Assembly: GCA_965372745.1 (NCBI GenBank)
Contig: CBDVDM010000008.1
Coordinates: forward strand, 3,589 to 67,588
From: VRUG01 sp965372745
GTDB lineage: Bacteria > Planctomycetota > Phycisphaerae > Sedimentisphaerales > Anaerobacaceae
Direction: 5' to 3'
DNA: 64,000 bases
Part shown: positions 18,582 to 26,129 of the stretch, one piece after another
Layout of the letters: each line of letters begins with the position of its first letter
How positions within the stretch are numbered: position 1 is the first letter of the stretch
Notes under the pieces: model-generated
Seen by the model: only the letters and a program-made list of their open reading frames with translations
Database searches by the model: none
Told to the model about the DNA's origin: nothing
Position numbers and translations under genes: made by a program

Positions 18582-19934
18582 TTATGTTGTGGTGAACACC
18601 TGGAAGCCTGCATATGCTTCCATACCATGTTCGCCGATATCAAGTCCTTTAAGTTCTTCTTCAACCGATACGCGCAGTCCAATCGTCTTGCTGAGCACAA
18701 AGAATAGTACTAAGCCAAGACCAAAAGCCCAGACAAAGACTGTGCCGGCACCGATTGCCTGAACACCAAGCTGTCTCAAACCACCGCCGTAGAAAAGTCC
18801 TGACTCCAGGTTGAACAGCCCACAGGATAGCGTTCCCCACAATCCACAAACACCATGTACGCTAACAGCGCCAACAGGGTCATCAACTTTCAATACTTTA
18901 TCAATGAACATCACGCTTAAAACGACCAGTATGCCGCCAATGATCCCGATGATAAGCGCGCCCATCGGCGATACAGCATCGCATGGAGCTGTAATAGCCA
19001 CAAGCCCTGCGAGCGCTCCGTTCAAAGCCATTGATGCATCAGGTTTTTTCATTATAACCCAGGCAGTAAACATCGCAGAAATTGCCGCTGCGGCAGCAGC
19101 GATATTGGTGGTAACGGCGATGTAACCTATCGAGCCGTTGCCGGTCGTGGTGCTGCCGGGGTTAAAACCAAACCATCCGAACCAAAGAATGAAAACACCA
19201 AGAGCAGCTAATGGTATATTATGCCCGGTTATGGCTTTTGCCTTTCCATCAGGGCCATATTTACCAAGGCGTGGCCCAAGCATAATCGCACCAGCCAGGC
19301 CCAGCCAACCGCCAACGGAGTGCACAACTGAGGAACCCGCAAAATCCAGAAAGCCCAGATTCTCAAGCCAGCCGGCCCCTGCATCACCAAGCAGCAGCGA
19401 CCCCCACGCCCATTTGCCGAAGACAGGGTAGATGAACGCGCAGATAAACACGCTGTAAGCCAAGTAGGCCTTGAATTTAGTCCTCTCTGCCATTGCCCCT
19501 GATACTATCGTTGCAGCAGTTGCAGCAAAGACCGTCTGGAATATGATAAATGTCCAGCTCCAGTCCGCTCCCGGCTCAACACCACTGAGCCCGAACAGCG
19601 ATGTTCCGAAAATACCATTGCTTACACCGAACATCAGGCCGAAACCTACAAAGAAGAATACTATCGTGCCAATGGAAAAATCCATCAGATTTTTCATCAG
19701 GATGTTGACAGCATTTTTGGCCCTGGTAAAGCCGCACTCAACCATCGCAAAACCCGGCTGCATAAAGAATACCAGAAAGGCCGCTACGCAGGTCCAGACG
19801 ATGTTGATATTAAGTTGAAGCTCTTCTTTCGCCACCTCGACCGCAGATGCCTCTACACCAGCCGACTCTGCAAATACCGGACCGACAAATGCCAACACGA
19901 TTAAACCAATAACTAAATAACCTAACACTTTCAT
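18582..19934 (-). CDS. amt: Ammonium transporter (Amt family)
   Basis: This inner-membrane ammonium channel is expected to act as a trimer with an N-terminal cleavable leader (cleavage near VFAES) and eleven membrane helices. Family motifs are clear: FFMQPGFAMVECGFTRAKN, then DFAGSSVVHSVGGWLGLAGA and FNPGSTT, and the second pore histidine in VSVHGVCGLWGTL. The cytoplasmic tail ends with GLDIGEHGMEAYAGFQ, a conserved Amt C-terminus that contacts PII. Length is 450 residues. It sits 25 bp downstream of the outer-membrane protein gene and 26 bp upstream of glnB in one minus-strand operon. Confidence 0.97.
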   Translation of the reverse strand: MKVLGYLVIGLIVLAFVGPVFAESAGVEASAVEVAKEELQLNINIVWTCVAAFLVFFMQPGFAMVECGFTRAKNAVNILMKNLMDFSIGTIVFFFVGFGLMFGVSNGIFGTSLFGLSGVEPGADWSWTFIIFQTVFAATAATIVSGAMAERTKFKAYLAYSVFICAFIYPVFGKWAWGSLLLGDAGAGWLENLGFLDFAGSSVVHSVGGWLGLAGAIMLGPRLGKYGPDGKAKAITGHNIPLAALGVFILWFGWFGFNPGSTTTGNGSIGYIAVTTNIAAAAAAISAMFTAWVIMKKPDASMALNGALAGLVAITAPCDAVSPMGALIIGIIGGILVVLSVMFIDKVLKVDDPVGAVSVHGVCGLWGTLSCGLFNLESGLFYGGGLRQLGVQAIGAGTVFVWAFGLGLVLFFVLSKTIGLRVSVEEELKGLDIGEHGMEAYAGFQVFTTT

Positions 19935-19959
19935 TTTTATGCCCTCTTATAAATTCTCA

Positions 19960-20724
19960 TTAAAAACTTTTCGAAAGACTGATGCCGGCAAAGAAGAAAT
20001 CGCTATCAGTACCGTATACATCAGTATCACGTATATCATCGCTTAGCAGTGTTATGTAGTTCAGACTCGGCGCCACTGTCCAGCCGGCAATCTCAATAGG
20101 GAAAGAAACGGAAAACGCCAGGTCGTTTAATTTGCTCTGGTCGGTTCCCCAGTAATATTTATTGTAAGAACCACTGCCCCATCCTAAACTTGTACCGATT
20201 TCCATCCCTACCGGCAAATCCGGCCCAAGCTCTGCAACCTTTTCGAAACTGTGTCCAAGTGCCAGTGAAATATATGAGCCTTCTACCTCGTCCACGTCGT
20301 GATAGACCGTTATTGACGGACTTAATGGCAAATCAAAGTTCAATCCCAAGTAAATTTCTGTAGTATCTTTGACTGTAGTACCCGGAAAGTCATAGTAGAT
20401 TACGCCGACGCAATATCCAACGCCTTCAATGCCCGGTATTGCTCCTGAGTAATCCAGCGAGTAATCAACCTCGGAGAAATCACCGCTGTTTCCATTAATG
20501 TTAGTCGTTTCAAGACTGCCCCAAATCGCCGCGGTTAAACCTTTGTAACCGGCGCTTATTCCAGTTTGAAAAGCCGGGTCATCACTGAGATTTTGCCCAC
20601 GCCAAATATATTTGCCGAAATAATCAGCCGTAATCTCAAAATCAATTTTGTCTTCAGCAATTACTGCTTGTGTGCCACATGTAAAGAAGTACAAACACAC
20701 AATCAAACATCCTAACTTTCTCAT
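19960..20724 (-). CDS. Outer-membrane beta-barrel protein (TorF-like putative porin) linked to amt
   Basis: A cleavable signal peptide (about 23 residues) is followed by alternating beta-strand sequence rich in Tyr, Gly and aromatic girdles. The protein opens with ITADYFGKYIWRGQNLSDD and closes with the outer-membrane-type end FFAGISLSKSF (terminal Phe). These traits match small putative porins of about 230-250 residues that are often placed beside amt/glnK in environmental bacteria. A role in letting nitrogen compounds across the outer membrane under starvation is inferred from the shared operon only. A sigma-54 promoter lies about 90 bp upstream. Confidence 0.75.
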   Translation of the reverse strand: MRKLGCLIVCLYFFTCGTQAVIAEDKIDFEITADYFGKYIWRGQNLSDDPAFQTGISAGYKGLTAAIWGSLETTNINGNSGDFSEVDYSLDYSGAIPGIEGVGYCVGVIYYDFPGTTVKDTTEIYLGLNFDLPLSPSITVYHDVDEVEGSYISLALGHSFEKVAELGPDLPVGMEIGTSLGWGSGSYNKYYWGTDQSKLNDLAFSVSFPIEIAGWTVAPSLNYITLLSDDIRDTDVYGTDSDFFFAGISLSKSF

Positions 20725-20812
20725 TTGATCATCTCCTTACCAAAAATCGTTTAACAATCTTCTTTCGAACTCGAATATATACGCCTGGTTAAAGCTACGA
20801 CGTGATTAATAC

Positions 20813-20827
20813 GCAAAATCTGTGCCA
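20813..20827 (-). promoter_or_regulatory. Sigma-54 promoter of the porin-amt-glnB operon
   Basis: The minus strand reads TGGCACAGATTTTGC, with GG and GC separated by exactly ten bases. It is very close to the -24/-12 consensus. The predicted start of transcription is near 20801, giving a leader of about 77 nt. It is the second such element in the window with the same TGGCACA core. Confidence 0.8.
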
Positions 20828-20904
20828 AAATGGTAATGAAGCCGTAAGTGCTTGTTTTACATAGTGATATGTGAATTTCATGGAGATGGGGCGGTACATA
20901 AGTC

Positions 20905-20999
20905 GCAACAATATTGTAACATTGCATGGGATTATGACATATTTGTTTCTCGCTTTCGAACAAGCTGCCTAATATACGTGATTTTGTTCACATTGTAAC
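20905..20999. promoter_or_regulatory. Candidate activator sites between the porin-amt operon and the sigma-54 activator gene
   Basis: The palindromic GCAACAATATTGTAAC (20905-20920) and a second ATTGTAAC (20992-20999) lie 80-190 bp upstream of the sigma-54 promoter, in the normal enhancer range. A reversed GTTACAAT lies at 21109-21116, directly before the activator gene, which could allow autoregulation. The rest of the 426-bp intergenic region (20725-21150) shows nothing else I can name. Confidence 0.35.
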
Positions 21000-21150
21000 C
21001 CTCTGCAACAGTGCTTTCATATCTTACTGATATCGCAAGGGTTAAGATATATAGCTTCCGGCTTATAGTATCTATTAGAAAAAATATTTTGCAATGCCAC
21101 CAAGCTATGTTACAATTATGTCGTATTATTAAATAACTGGGAATTTTGAA

Positions 21151-22737
21151 ATGGCCAAGAAAACAACGCTCTTACAACATGGCGGGGCGCATACCCTGTC
21201 TCCGGTGCCACAGCTTGAAACTCTCTATAAGGTTAGCCAAATATTAGCTGCCGGAACACGCCAGCAAGAGGCAGTTGCTACCGTTTTGGACATGCTGGAT
21301 AAGAATCTTGGTCTGGCCAGAGGTACAATCACAATTCTTTCACTGGACGGCAATGAGGTTCAAATCGAAGCTGCCCACGATCTTTCGCAGAAGCAAAGCC
21401 GAAGAATTACATATCGAATTGGAGAAGGTGTAACAGGTAAGGTTATGCAGACCGGCAAGCCAATGGTCATTCCAAAAGTTTCCCAGGAGCCTTTGTTTTT
21501 GAATCGCTTCGAAAGGTGGAATGTTACAAAGCAGGACTTAAGTTTTATTTGTGTTCCCATTTCTATTGACAATGATGTGATTGGAACGATTTCAGTTGAT
21601 AGACCCTTTGAAGAAACCGTGCCGCTGGACGAGGAAATGCGGATATTAAGCATTGTAGCAAGTATGATTGCAAACGATTTAAGAGCTCGCCGCGAAGCTG
21701 CTATCGGACGTCAACAACTCGAAGATGAAAACCTACGATTGCGTCATGAATTGGAGGGAAGATTTCGCCCCGAAAATATAATAGGCAATTCTAACGCTAT
21801 GCGCGATGTTTATCGTCAAATCCACCAGGTTGCCTGCAGCGATACAACGGTACTTATACGCGGTGAATCCGGCACAGGCAAAGAATTGGTTGCCCATGCT
21901 ATTCATTTTTCCAGCCCAAGGAGCGATGGGCCTTTCGTGAAGATTAACTGTGCCGCCTTGAATGAAAACCTGCTTGAAAGCGAATTGTTTGGTCACGAAA
22001 AGGGCGCATTTACCGGAGCTATACAAGCTCGCAAGGGCCGCCTTGAAGAAGCAAACAATGGCACCATACTTCTCGACGAAATAGGGGACTTTTCCTCTGC
22101 TACTCAGGTGAAGTTACTTCGTGTTCTCCAGGAAAGGGAATTTGAACGAGTCGGCAGTAACCGGACCTTGAAAACAAATGCCAGGATTATCACAGCTACG
22201 AACCGTGATTTGGAAAAAGCTGTAGATAAAGGAAGTTTTCGCCAAGACCTTTATTATCGAATAAATGTGTTTCCAATTTTGTTGCCTCCTCTACGTGACC
22301 ATAAAGATGATATCTTGCTGTTAGCTGATTTTTTCGTAGAACAATACTCGAAAAGGATGAACAAAGACATTCGACGAGTCAGCACGCCGGCAATTAATAT
22401 GATGGTATCACATCATTGGCCGGGTAATGTACGTGAGCTTGAGAACTGTATCGAAAGAGCAGTGCTCCTAAGCAGTGACGGCGTTATTCATGGACATCAC
22501 CTGCCCCCGACACTGCAAACCTCAGATTCATCCGGTACCGTCGGGGTTGGTTCGTTAACGGAAAGGATTAATTTATTTGAACGCGATCTGATTATTGATG
22601 CACTCAAACGCTGCAATGGCAATCTGGCAGCAACAGCCAGGGATTTAAAAACTACAGCAAGAATCATACGCTATAAAGTTGAAGAATTAGGCATAGATTA
22701 TAAACGATACTATATAAAAAGAAAGATTGATTCATGA
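21151..22737 (+). CDS. Sigma-54-dependent enhancer-binding activator with GAF domain (NifA-like architecture)
   Basis: It is expected to remodel sigma-54 RNA polymerase at the two nitrogen promoters upstream. An N-terminal GAF sensor domain (about 25-185, with RITYRIGEGVTGKVMQTGKP) precedes the AAA+ domain. The AAA+ domain carries Walker A GESGTGKELVA, the sigma-54 contact loop GAFTGA, Walker B TILLDEIGD and the arginine-finger region. A Fis-type helix-turn-helix ends the protein (NLAATARDLKTTARIIRYKV). Length 528 matches NifA-type regulators rather than NtrC, as there is no receiver domain. No nif genes are in the window, so control of ammonium assimilation is the better inference. Its stop overlaps the start of the next gene by 4 bp. 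Confidence 0.93.
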   Translation: MAKKTTLLQHGGAHTLSPVPQLETLYKVSQILAAGTRQQEAVATVLDMLDKNLGLARGTITILSLDGNEVQIEAAHDLSQKQSRRITYRIGEGVTGKVMQTGKPMVIPKVSQEPLFLNRFERWNVTKQDLSFICVPISIDNDVIGTISVDRPFEETVPLDEEMRILSIVASMIANDLRARREAAIGRQQLEDENLRLRHELEGRFRPENIIGNSNAMRDVYRQIHQVACSDTTVLIRGESGTGKELVAHAIHFSSPRSDGPFVKINCAALNENLLESELFGHEKGAFTGAIQARKGRLEEANNGTILLDEIGDFSSATQVKLLRVLQEREFERVGSNRTLKTNARIITATNRDLEKAVDKGSFRQDLYYRINVFPILLPPLRDHKDDILLLADFFVEQYSKRMNKDIRRVSTPAINMMVSHHWPGNVRELENCIERAVLLSSDGVIHGHHLPPTLQTSDSSGTVGVGSLTERINLFERDLIIDALKRCNGNLAATARDLKTTARIIRYKVEELGIDYKRYYIKRKIDS

Positions 22738-25316
22738 CAGCTTGGGCAAGTACAGGCCTTACGGGTTTAGATAAGACACTTTGCAACTTGAAAAAAGGCG
22801 ACAACGTTGTTTGGCAGGTCGATAGTATAGAAGACTATAGTCACTTTGTTACGCCATATATAAAAAAAGCCTTGAAGGATAAGCGAAACATTATCTATAT
22901 GAGGTTTGCTCAGCATAAACCTCTAATCGAAAATCAGCCTGATGTGACAGTATATCAACTCGACGCAAAGGGTGGGTTCGAAAGTTTTTCCACACAGGTT
23001 CATGCCATAATCTCCCAGGAGGGAACTGGGGCCTATTATGTATTTGATTGCCTTTCTGACTTATTAAGTGCCTGGGCAACTGATTTGATGGTTGGAAATT
23101 TTTTTATGGTAACTTGTCCTTACCTTTTCGAATTGGACACAATAGCTTACTTTGCCATATTGCGAAATTATCATTCCTTTCAAACGGTCGCCCGTATTCG
23201 TGAAACAACCCAGCTGCTGCTGGATATTTATGATTTTGATGGAAACTTTTACGTCCATCCATTGAAAGTATGGAGTCGCTATTCACCTACAATGTTTTTA
23301 CCTCATTTACAGCAAGGCGAGGAATTTACACCTGTAATAAGCAGTATCGATACGAGTAAACTTTTGTGCCACATTTCCCAGAAAAGCCCGAATGGTTCGG
23401 CAAGATTTCTGGACCACTGGGACCGGCTGTTTATGAGAGCAGACAGCTTAACGAAGGCACCGCCGGACTCAAAAGATGTTAAAGAACTTCTACGAGATCT
23501 TTGCAGAATAATGGTTGGCCGCGAGAAAAGAATCTCGCAGCTCGCTCAATCCAGCTTCTCTCTTGAGGATTTGGTAAATATCAAGAGCAGATTGATTGGC
23601 AGCGGCTTCATTGGCGGCAAGGCCGCTGGAATGCTGCTGGCCCATAAAATCTTAGAAAATGACAAGTCTTTCGATTGGCCTCAATACACCGAGCCGCACG
23701 ATTCATTCTATATCGGCTCAGATGTGTTTTACAGCTATATAGTTGAGAACGGCTGGTGGAAGCTGCTTATGCGGCAAAAGACTAAAGAAGGCTACTTTGA
23801 CGTTGCTCCTGAAATGAGAGAAAATCTGCTTCGAGGCAAATTTCCTGACCAGATTCGTGAGCGGTTCCAGGAGATAATAGAATATTTTGGCCAATCGCCG
23901 ATTATTGTCCGTTCAAGTAGTCTGCTGGAAGATTCGTTTGGCAATGCGTTTGCCGGAAAATATGAAAGCTTGTTTCTGGTAAATCAGGGCGACCCCGAAC
24001 AGCGATACTCTGAATTTGAAGAAGCTGTACGAAGAGTTTATGCAAGCACTATGGGCGAAGATGCTCTTGCATACCGTTTGCAGCGAGGGCTTGACCAACA
24101 GGATGAACAAATGGCTTTGCTCGTCCAACGCGTATCAGGCTCCTATAAGAAAAGCTACTTTTTCCCCGACCTGGCTGGTGTAGGTGTTTCATATAATACT
24201 TTTGTCTGGAAGTCTGAACTTGATCCCAAAGCAGGTATGCTGAGACTTGTTTTTGGTTTGGGCACCAGAGCTGTAGACCGCGTTGAGGATGATTACCCGC
24301 AGACGATAGCTTTGGACCAGCCGTTGTTACGGCCATATGCTGACAGAGAAGAGCAAAGCAGATTCTCACAGCATAATGCCGACCTTTTAGATACCAGCCA
24401 AAATTGCTTAAGAACGGTTGACGTGACCAACCTATTGAATGATGAACTCAATATAAAATTGGACTTGATAGCCAGTCCAGACCCACATACCGAGCGAAGG
24501 ATGAAAGAGCTTGGTATGAAAAGTCAAAGGTCTTGGCTGCTGACATTTAAAAAGCTTTTATCAAGCACCAACTTCACAGAAATAATGCAGAAAATACTGA
24601 AAACCCTGGAAAATTATTACCAATATCCCGTTGATATAGAATTCACGGTTAACTTCACAGATGGCGATGCGTTCAAAATCAATTTGGTCCAATGCAGGCC
24701 CCTACAAACCAAAGGATTAAAAGCAAGTGTGCAACTTCCCGAAAACATCAGATCTGAAAAAGTGCTTTTTGCTTCGCATGGCTACACTATGGGGGGCAGT
24801 ATCTCCCAGCCAATAAAAAGGATTATTTATGTCGACCCCAAAGCATATGTGGAAATACCGATTTCACAGAAATATAGTATAGCAAGGTTGATAGGAAAGC
24901 TGAACAGGCAGATAGGCAATCGAGAAACAACTCCGACCATTTTGTTTGGGCCTGGCAGGTGGGGCACAACAACCCCAAGTTTGGGTGTGCCAGTAAGTTT
25001 TTCAGAAATCAATAAGATAACAGTGCTTGTTGAAATTGCCTATGAAGGTGGAAACCTGATGCCGGAGCTTTCTTTCGGCACTCATTTCTTCCAGGATTTG
25101 GTTGAAAGTGACATATTCTATGTTGCTCTTTTCCCGCAGAAAGAAAGCGTAGTGTTCAACAAGGATAAGCTTGCCAAAATGCCTAATCTACTAACCGACC
25201 TTTTTCCGGAAGAACATAAGTATGAGAATGTTGTTAAGGTATATGAAGTTGATACCAGTCAACTCCAAATTATGTGCGATGTAGTATCCCAAAAAGTTGT
25301 TTGTTTCTTTACATGA
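22734..25316 (+). CDS. PEP/pyruvate-binding domain protein with degenerate KaiC/RecA-like N-terminus
   Basis: The 860-residue protein has a C-terminal two-thirds resembling the nucleotide-binding region of pyruvate phosphate dikinase/PEP synthase (IGSGFIGGKAAGMLLAHKIL, then IIVRSSSLLEDSFGNAFAGK). The N-terminus (1-about 200) opens like KaiC-type ATPases (STGLTGLDKTLCNLKKGD), but where a Walker A GKT should follow it reads VVWQVDSIEDY. The ATPase site therefore appears lost. No catalytic phospho-histidine domain is evident. It starts inside the stop of the sigma-54 activator gene (ATGA), so the two are made together and may work together. The function is unknown; a signal-linked PEP/ATP-binding role is only a guess. 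Confidence 0.75.
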   Translation: MTAWASTGLTGLDKTLCNLKKGDNVVWQVDSIEDYSHFVTPYIKKALKDKRNIIYMRFAQHKPLIENQPDVTVYQLDAKGGFESFSTQVHAIISQEGTGAYYVFDCLSDLLSAWATDLMVGNFFMVTCPYLFELDTIAYFAILRNYHSFQTVARIRETTQLLLDIYDFDGNFYVHPLKVWSRYSPTMFLPHLQQGEEFTPVISSIDTSKLLCHISQKSPNGSARFLDHWDRLFMRADSLTKAPPDSKDVKELLRDLCRIMVGREKRISQLAQSSFSLEDLVNIKSRLIGSGFIGGKAAGMLLAHKILENDKSFDWPQYTEPHDSFYIGSDVFYSYIVENGWWKLLMRQKTKEGYFDVAPEMRENLLRGKFPDQIRERFQEIIEYFGQSPIIVRSSSLLEDSFGNAFAGKYESLFLVNQGDPEQRYSEFEEAVRRVYASTMGEDALAYRLQRGLDQQDEQMALLVQRVSGSYKKSYFFPDLAGVGVSYNTFVWKSELDPKAGMLRLVFGLGTRAVDRVEDDYPQTIALDQPLLRPYADREEQSRFSQHNADLLDTSQNCLRTVDVTNLLNDELNIKLDLIASPDPHTERRMKELGMKSQRSWLLTFKKLLSSTNFTEIMQKILKTLENYYQYPVDIEFTVNFTDGDAFKINLVQCRPLQTKGLKASVQLPENIRSEKVLFASHGYTMGGSISQPIKRIIYVDPKAYVEIPISQKYSIARLIGKLNRQIGNRETTPTILFGPGRWGTTTPSLGVPVSFSEINKITVLVEIAYEGGNLMPELSFGTHFFQDLVESDIFYVALFPQKESVVFNKDKLAKMPNLLTDLFPEEHKYENVVKVYEVDTSQLQIMCDVVSQKVVCFFT

Positions 25317-25338
25317 AATATAAGCATCATTTTTATAA
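25308..25338. repeat. Short direct repeat, copy 1 (3' end of the PEP-binding gene)
   Basis: TTTACATGAAATATAAGC and the following ATCATTTTTATAA recur, with small changes, at 25888-25916. The two copies bracket the segment that holds the long direct repeat and the first tRNA-Phe fragment. This suggests that the gene end was duplicated when something inserted here. Confidence 0.45.
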
Positions 25339-25525
25339 CCATTGCTCTATTGGTAATTGATTTATAGATTGGCGGAGCACAGTATCAACATTTGTATGTA
25401 CCTTGTTCGTCAGATTTAGTGAAGAGTGCTCCAGCAATCTCTGCGTTACAGGGTATTAAAAACGCGGGAATTTAAGAAATGTTTCCAGGCTAAAATGGCA
25501 GACGGAATATATCAACTCATAGAGG

Positions 25526-25680
25526 GGATGTGGGGGAAATTTTGTGATACTTTTGTTCTTGATAACATTTCTAAAGGATCGGTTTTACCAGTCGTTCAAG
25601 TGCCGGTGCGTGCCAAGTTCGCTCCCATGGCGTTCATCCGGTGTTCACTTGTGTTTCGCTCGTCGTCATAGGTTCTTTTT
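25526..25680. repeat. Long direct repeat, copy 1 (~155 bp), left border
   Basis: From GGATGTGGGGGAAATTTTG to GTCATAGGTTCTTTTT this stretch is almost identical to 63834-64000 at the right end of the window, about 38.3 kb away. The main difference is a 12-bp expansion (a second GTGTGCC unit) in the right copy. It contains an 81-codon open frame that I do not recognise. Its link with tRNA-Phe fragments in both places suggests a conserved piece of an integrating element, perhaps the sequence flanking its attachment site. Confidence 0.8.
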
Positions 25681-25696
25681 TGGCAATCATTAACCC

Positions 25697-25774
25697 TTTA
25701 TTGACAAGTACTTACAAAAGCCGAGTTGCGGACTGAAAATCCGTGTGTCGGTGGTTCAAATCCACTCCTGCCCA
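25697..25774 (+). other. tRNA-Phe 3' fragment with conserved upstream block (att-like), copy 1
   Basis: 25728-25774 matches the 3' half of a tRNA-Phe gene: anticodon stem-loop GCGGACTGAAAATCCG (GAA anticodon), variable loop GTGTC, T-arm GGTGGTTCAAATCC and acceptor strand ending GCCCA. No matching 5' acceptor strand, D-arm or GGGC-type partner precedes it, so this is not a functional gene. The 22 bp upstream (TTTATTGACAAGTACTTACA and on) are repeated at 56839-56860. This is what an integrase attachment site inside a tRNA leaves behind. Confidence 0.75.
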
Positions 25775-25887
25775 TTATATCCACAATTGTAACTCATTCT
25801 CTAAAGATAGCTTATGAAAACTCAATAATTCTTGCTATTATAGACCAACGAATTTTGCGTTACTTTTGCGTCAGTCACTTTTTCAGG

Positions 25888-25916
25888 TTTACATGAATAA
25901 GCGATCATTTTTATAA
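25888..25916. repeat. Short direct repeat, copy 2
   Basis: TTTACATGAATAAGCGATC followed by ATTTTTATAA mirrors the end of the PEP-binding gene at 25308-25338. Apart from these repeats and the tRNA fragments, the gene-free stretch 25317-26129 contains nothing I can identify. Confidence 0.4.
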
Positions 25917-26028
25917 TCTCATCTTTATTATTCGGCAAAAAACGAAGATTGGCTATTCACAAGAGGGACCTTTAGTATTCTGTCCGGAAGGTCCTTCGAA
26001 AAATTGAGTTTATCCTTTAATGATCTTT

Positions 26029-26059
26029 GGATCAGTAATCCATGTGTCGGCGGTTCAGG
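26029..26059 (+). other. Degenerate tRNA-Phe anticodon/T-arm fragment, copy 2
   Basis: GGATCAGTAATCC then ATGTGTCGGCGGTTCAGG matches the anticodon arm, variable loop and first part of the T-arm of the fragment at 25728, with a changed anticodon loop. It ends at GGTTCA, like the fragments at 56870 and 63805. It is too short and altered to be a tRNA. Confidence 0.5.
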
Positions 26060-26129
26060 AATTTGCGGCAAAATTTGCTTGAAATTTGGGCATAGCTGCG
26101 CTCTTGAACAACATTTGGAGATAGGTTGA

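Noticed and set aside
21151..22737. Nitrogenase regulator NifA in the strict sense
   Set aside because: The architecture fits NifA, but there are no nif genes in the window and the neighbours are ammonium assimilation genes, so I kept a general name.
25426..25671. 81-codon plus-strand frame inside the long direct repeat
   Set aside because: It starts with GTG, has no ribosome site, and the right-hand copy lacks its upstream part; the repeat seems to be a border sequence, not a gene.
25697..25774. Intact tRNA-Phe gene
   Set aside because: Only the anticodon arm, T-arm and 3' acceptor strand are present; there is no D-arm or complementary 5' acceptor strand.
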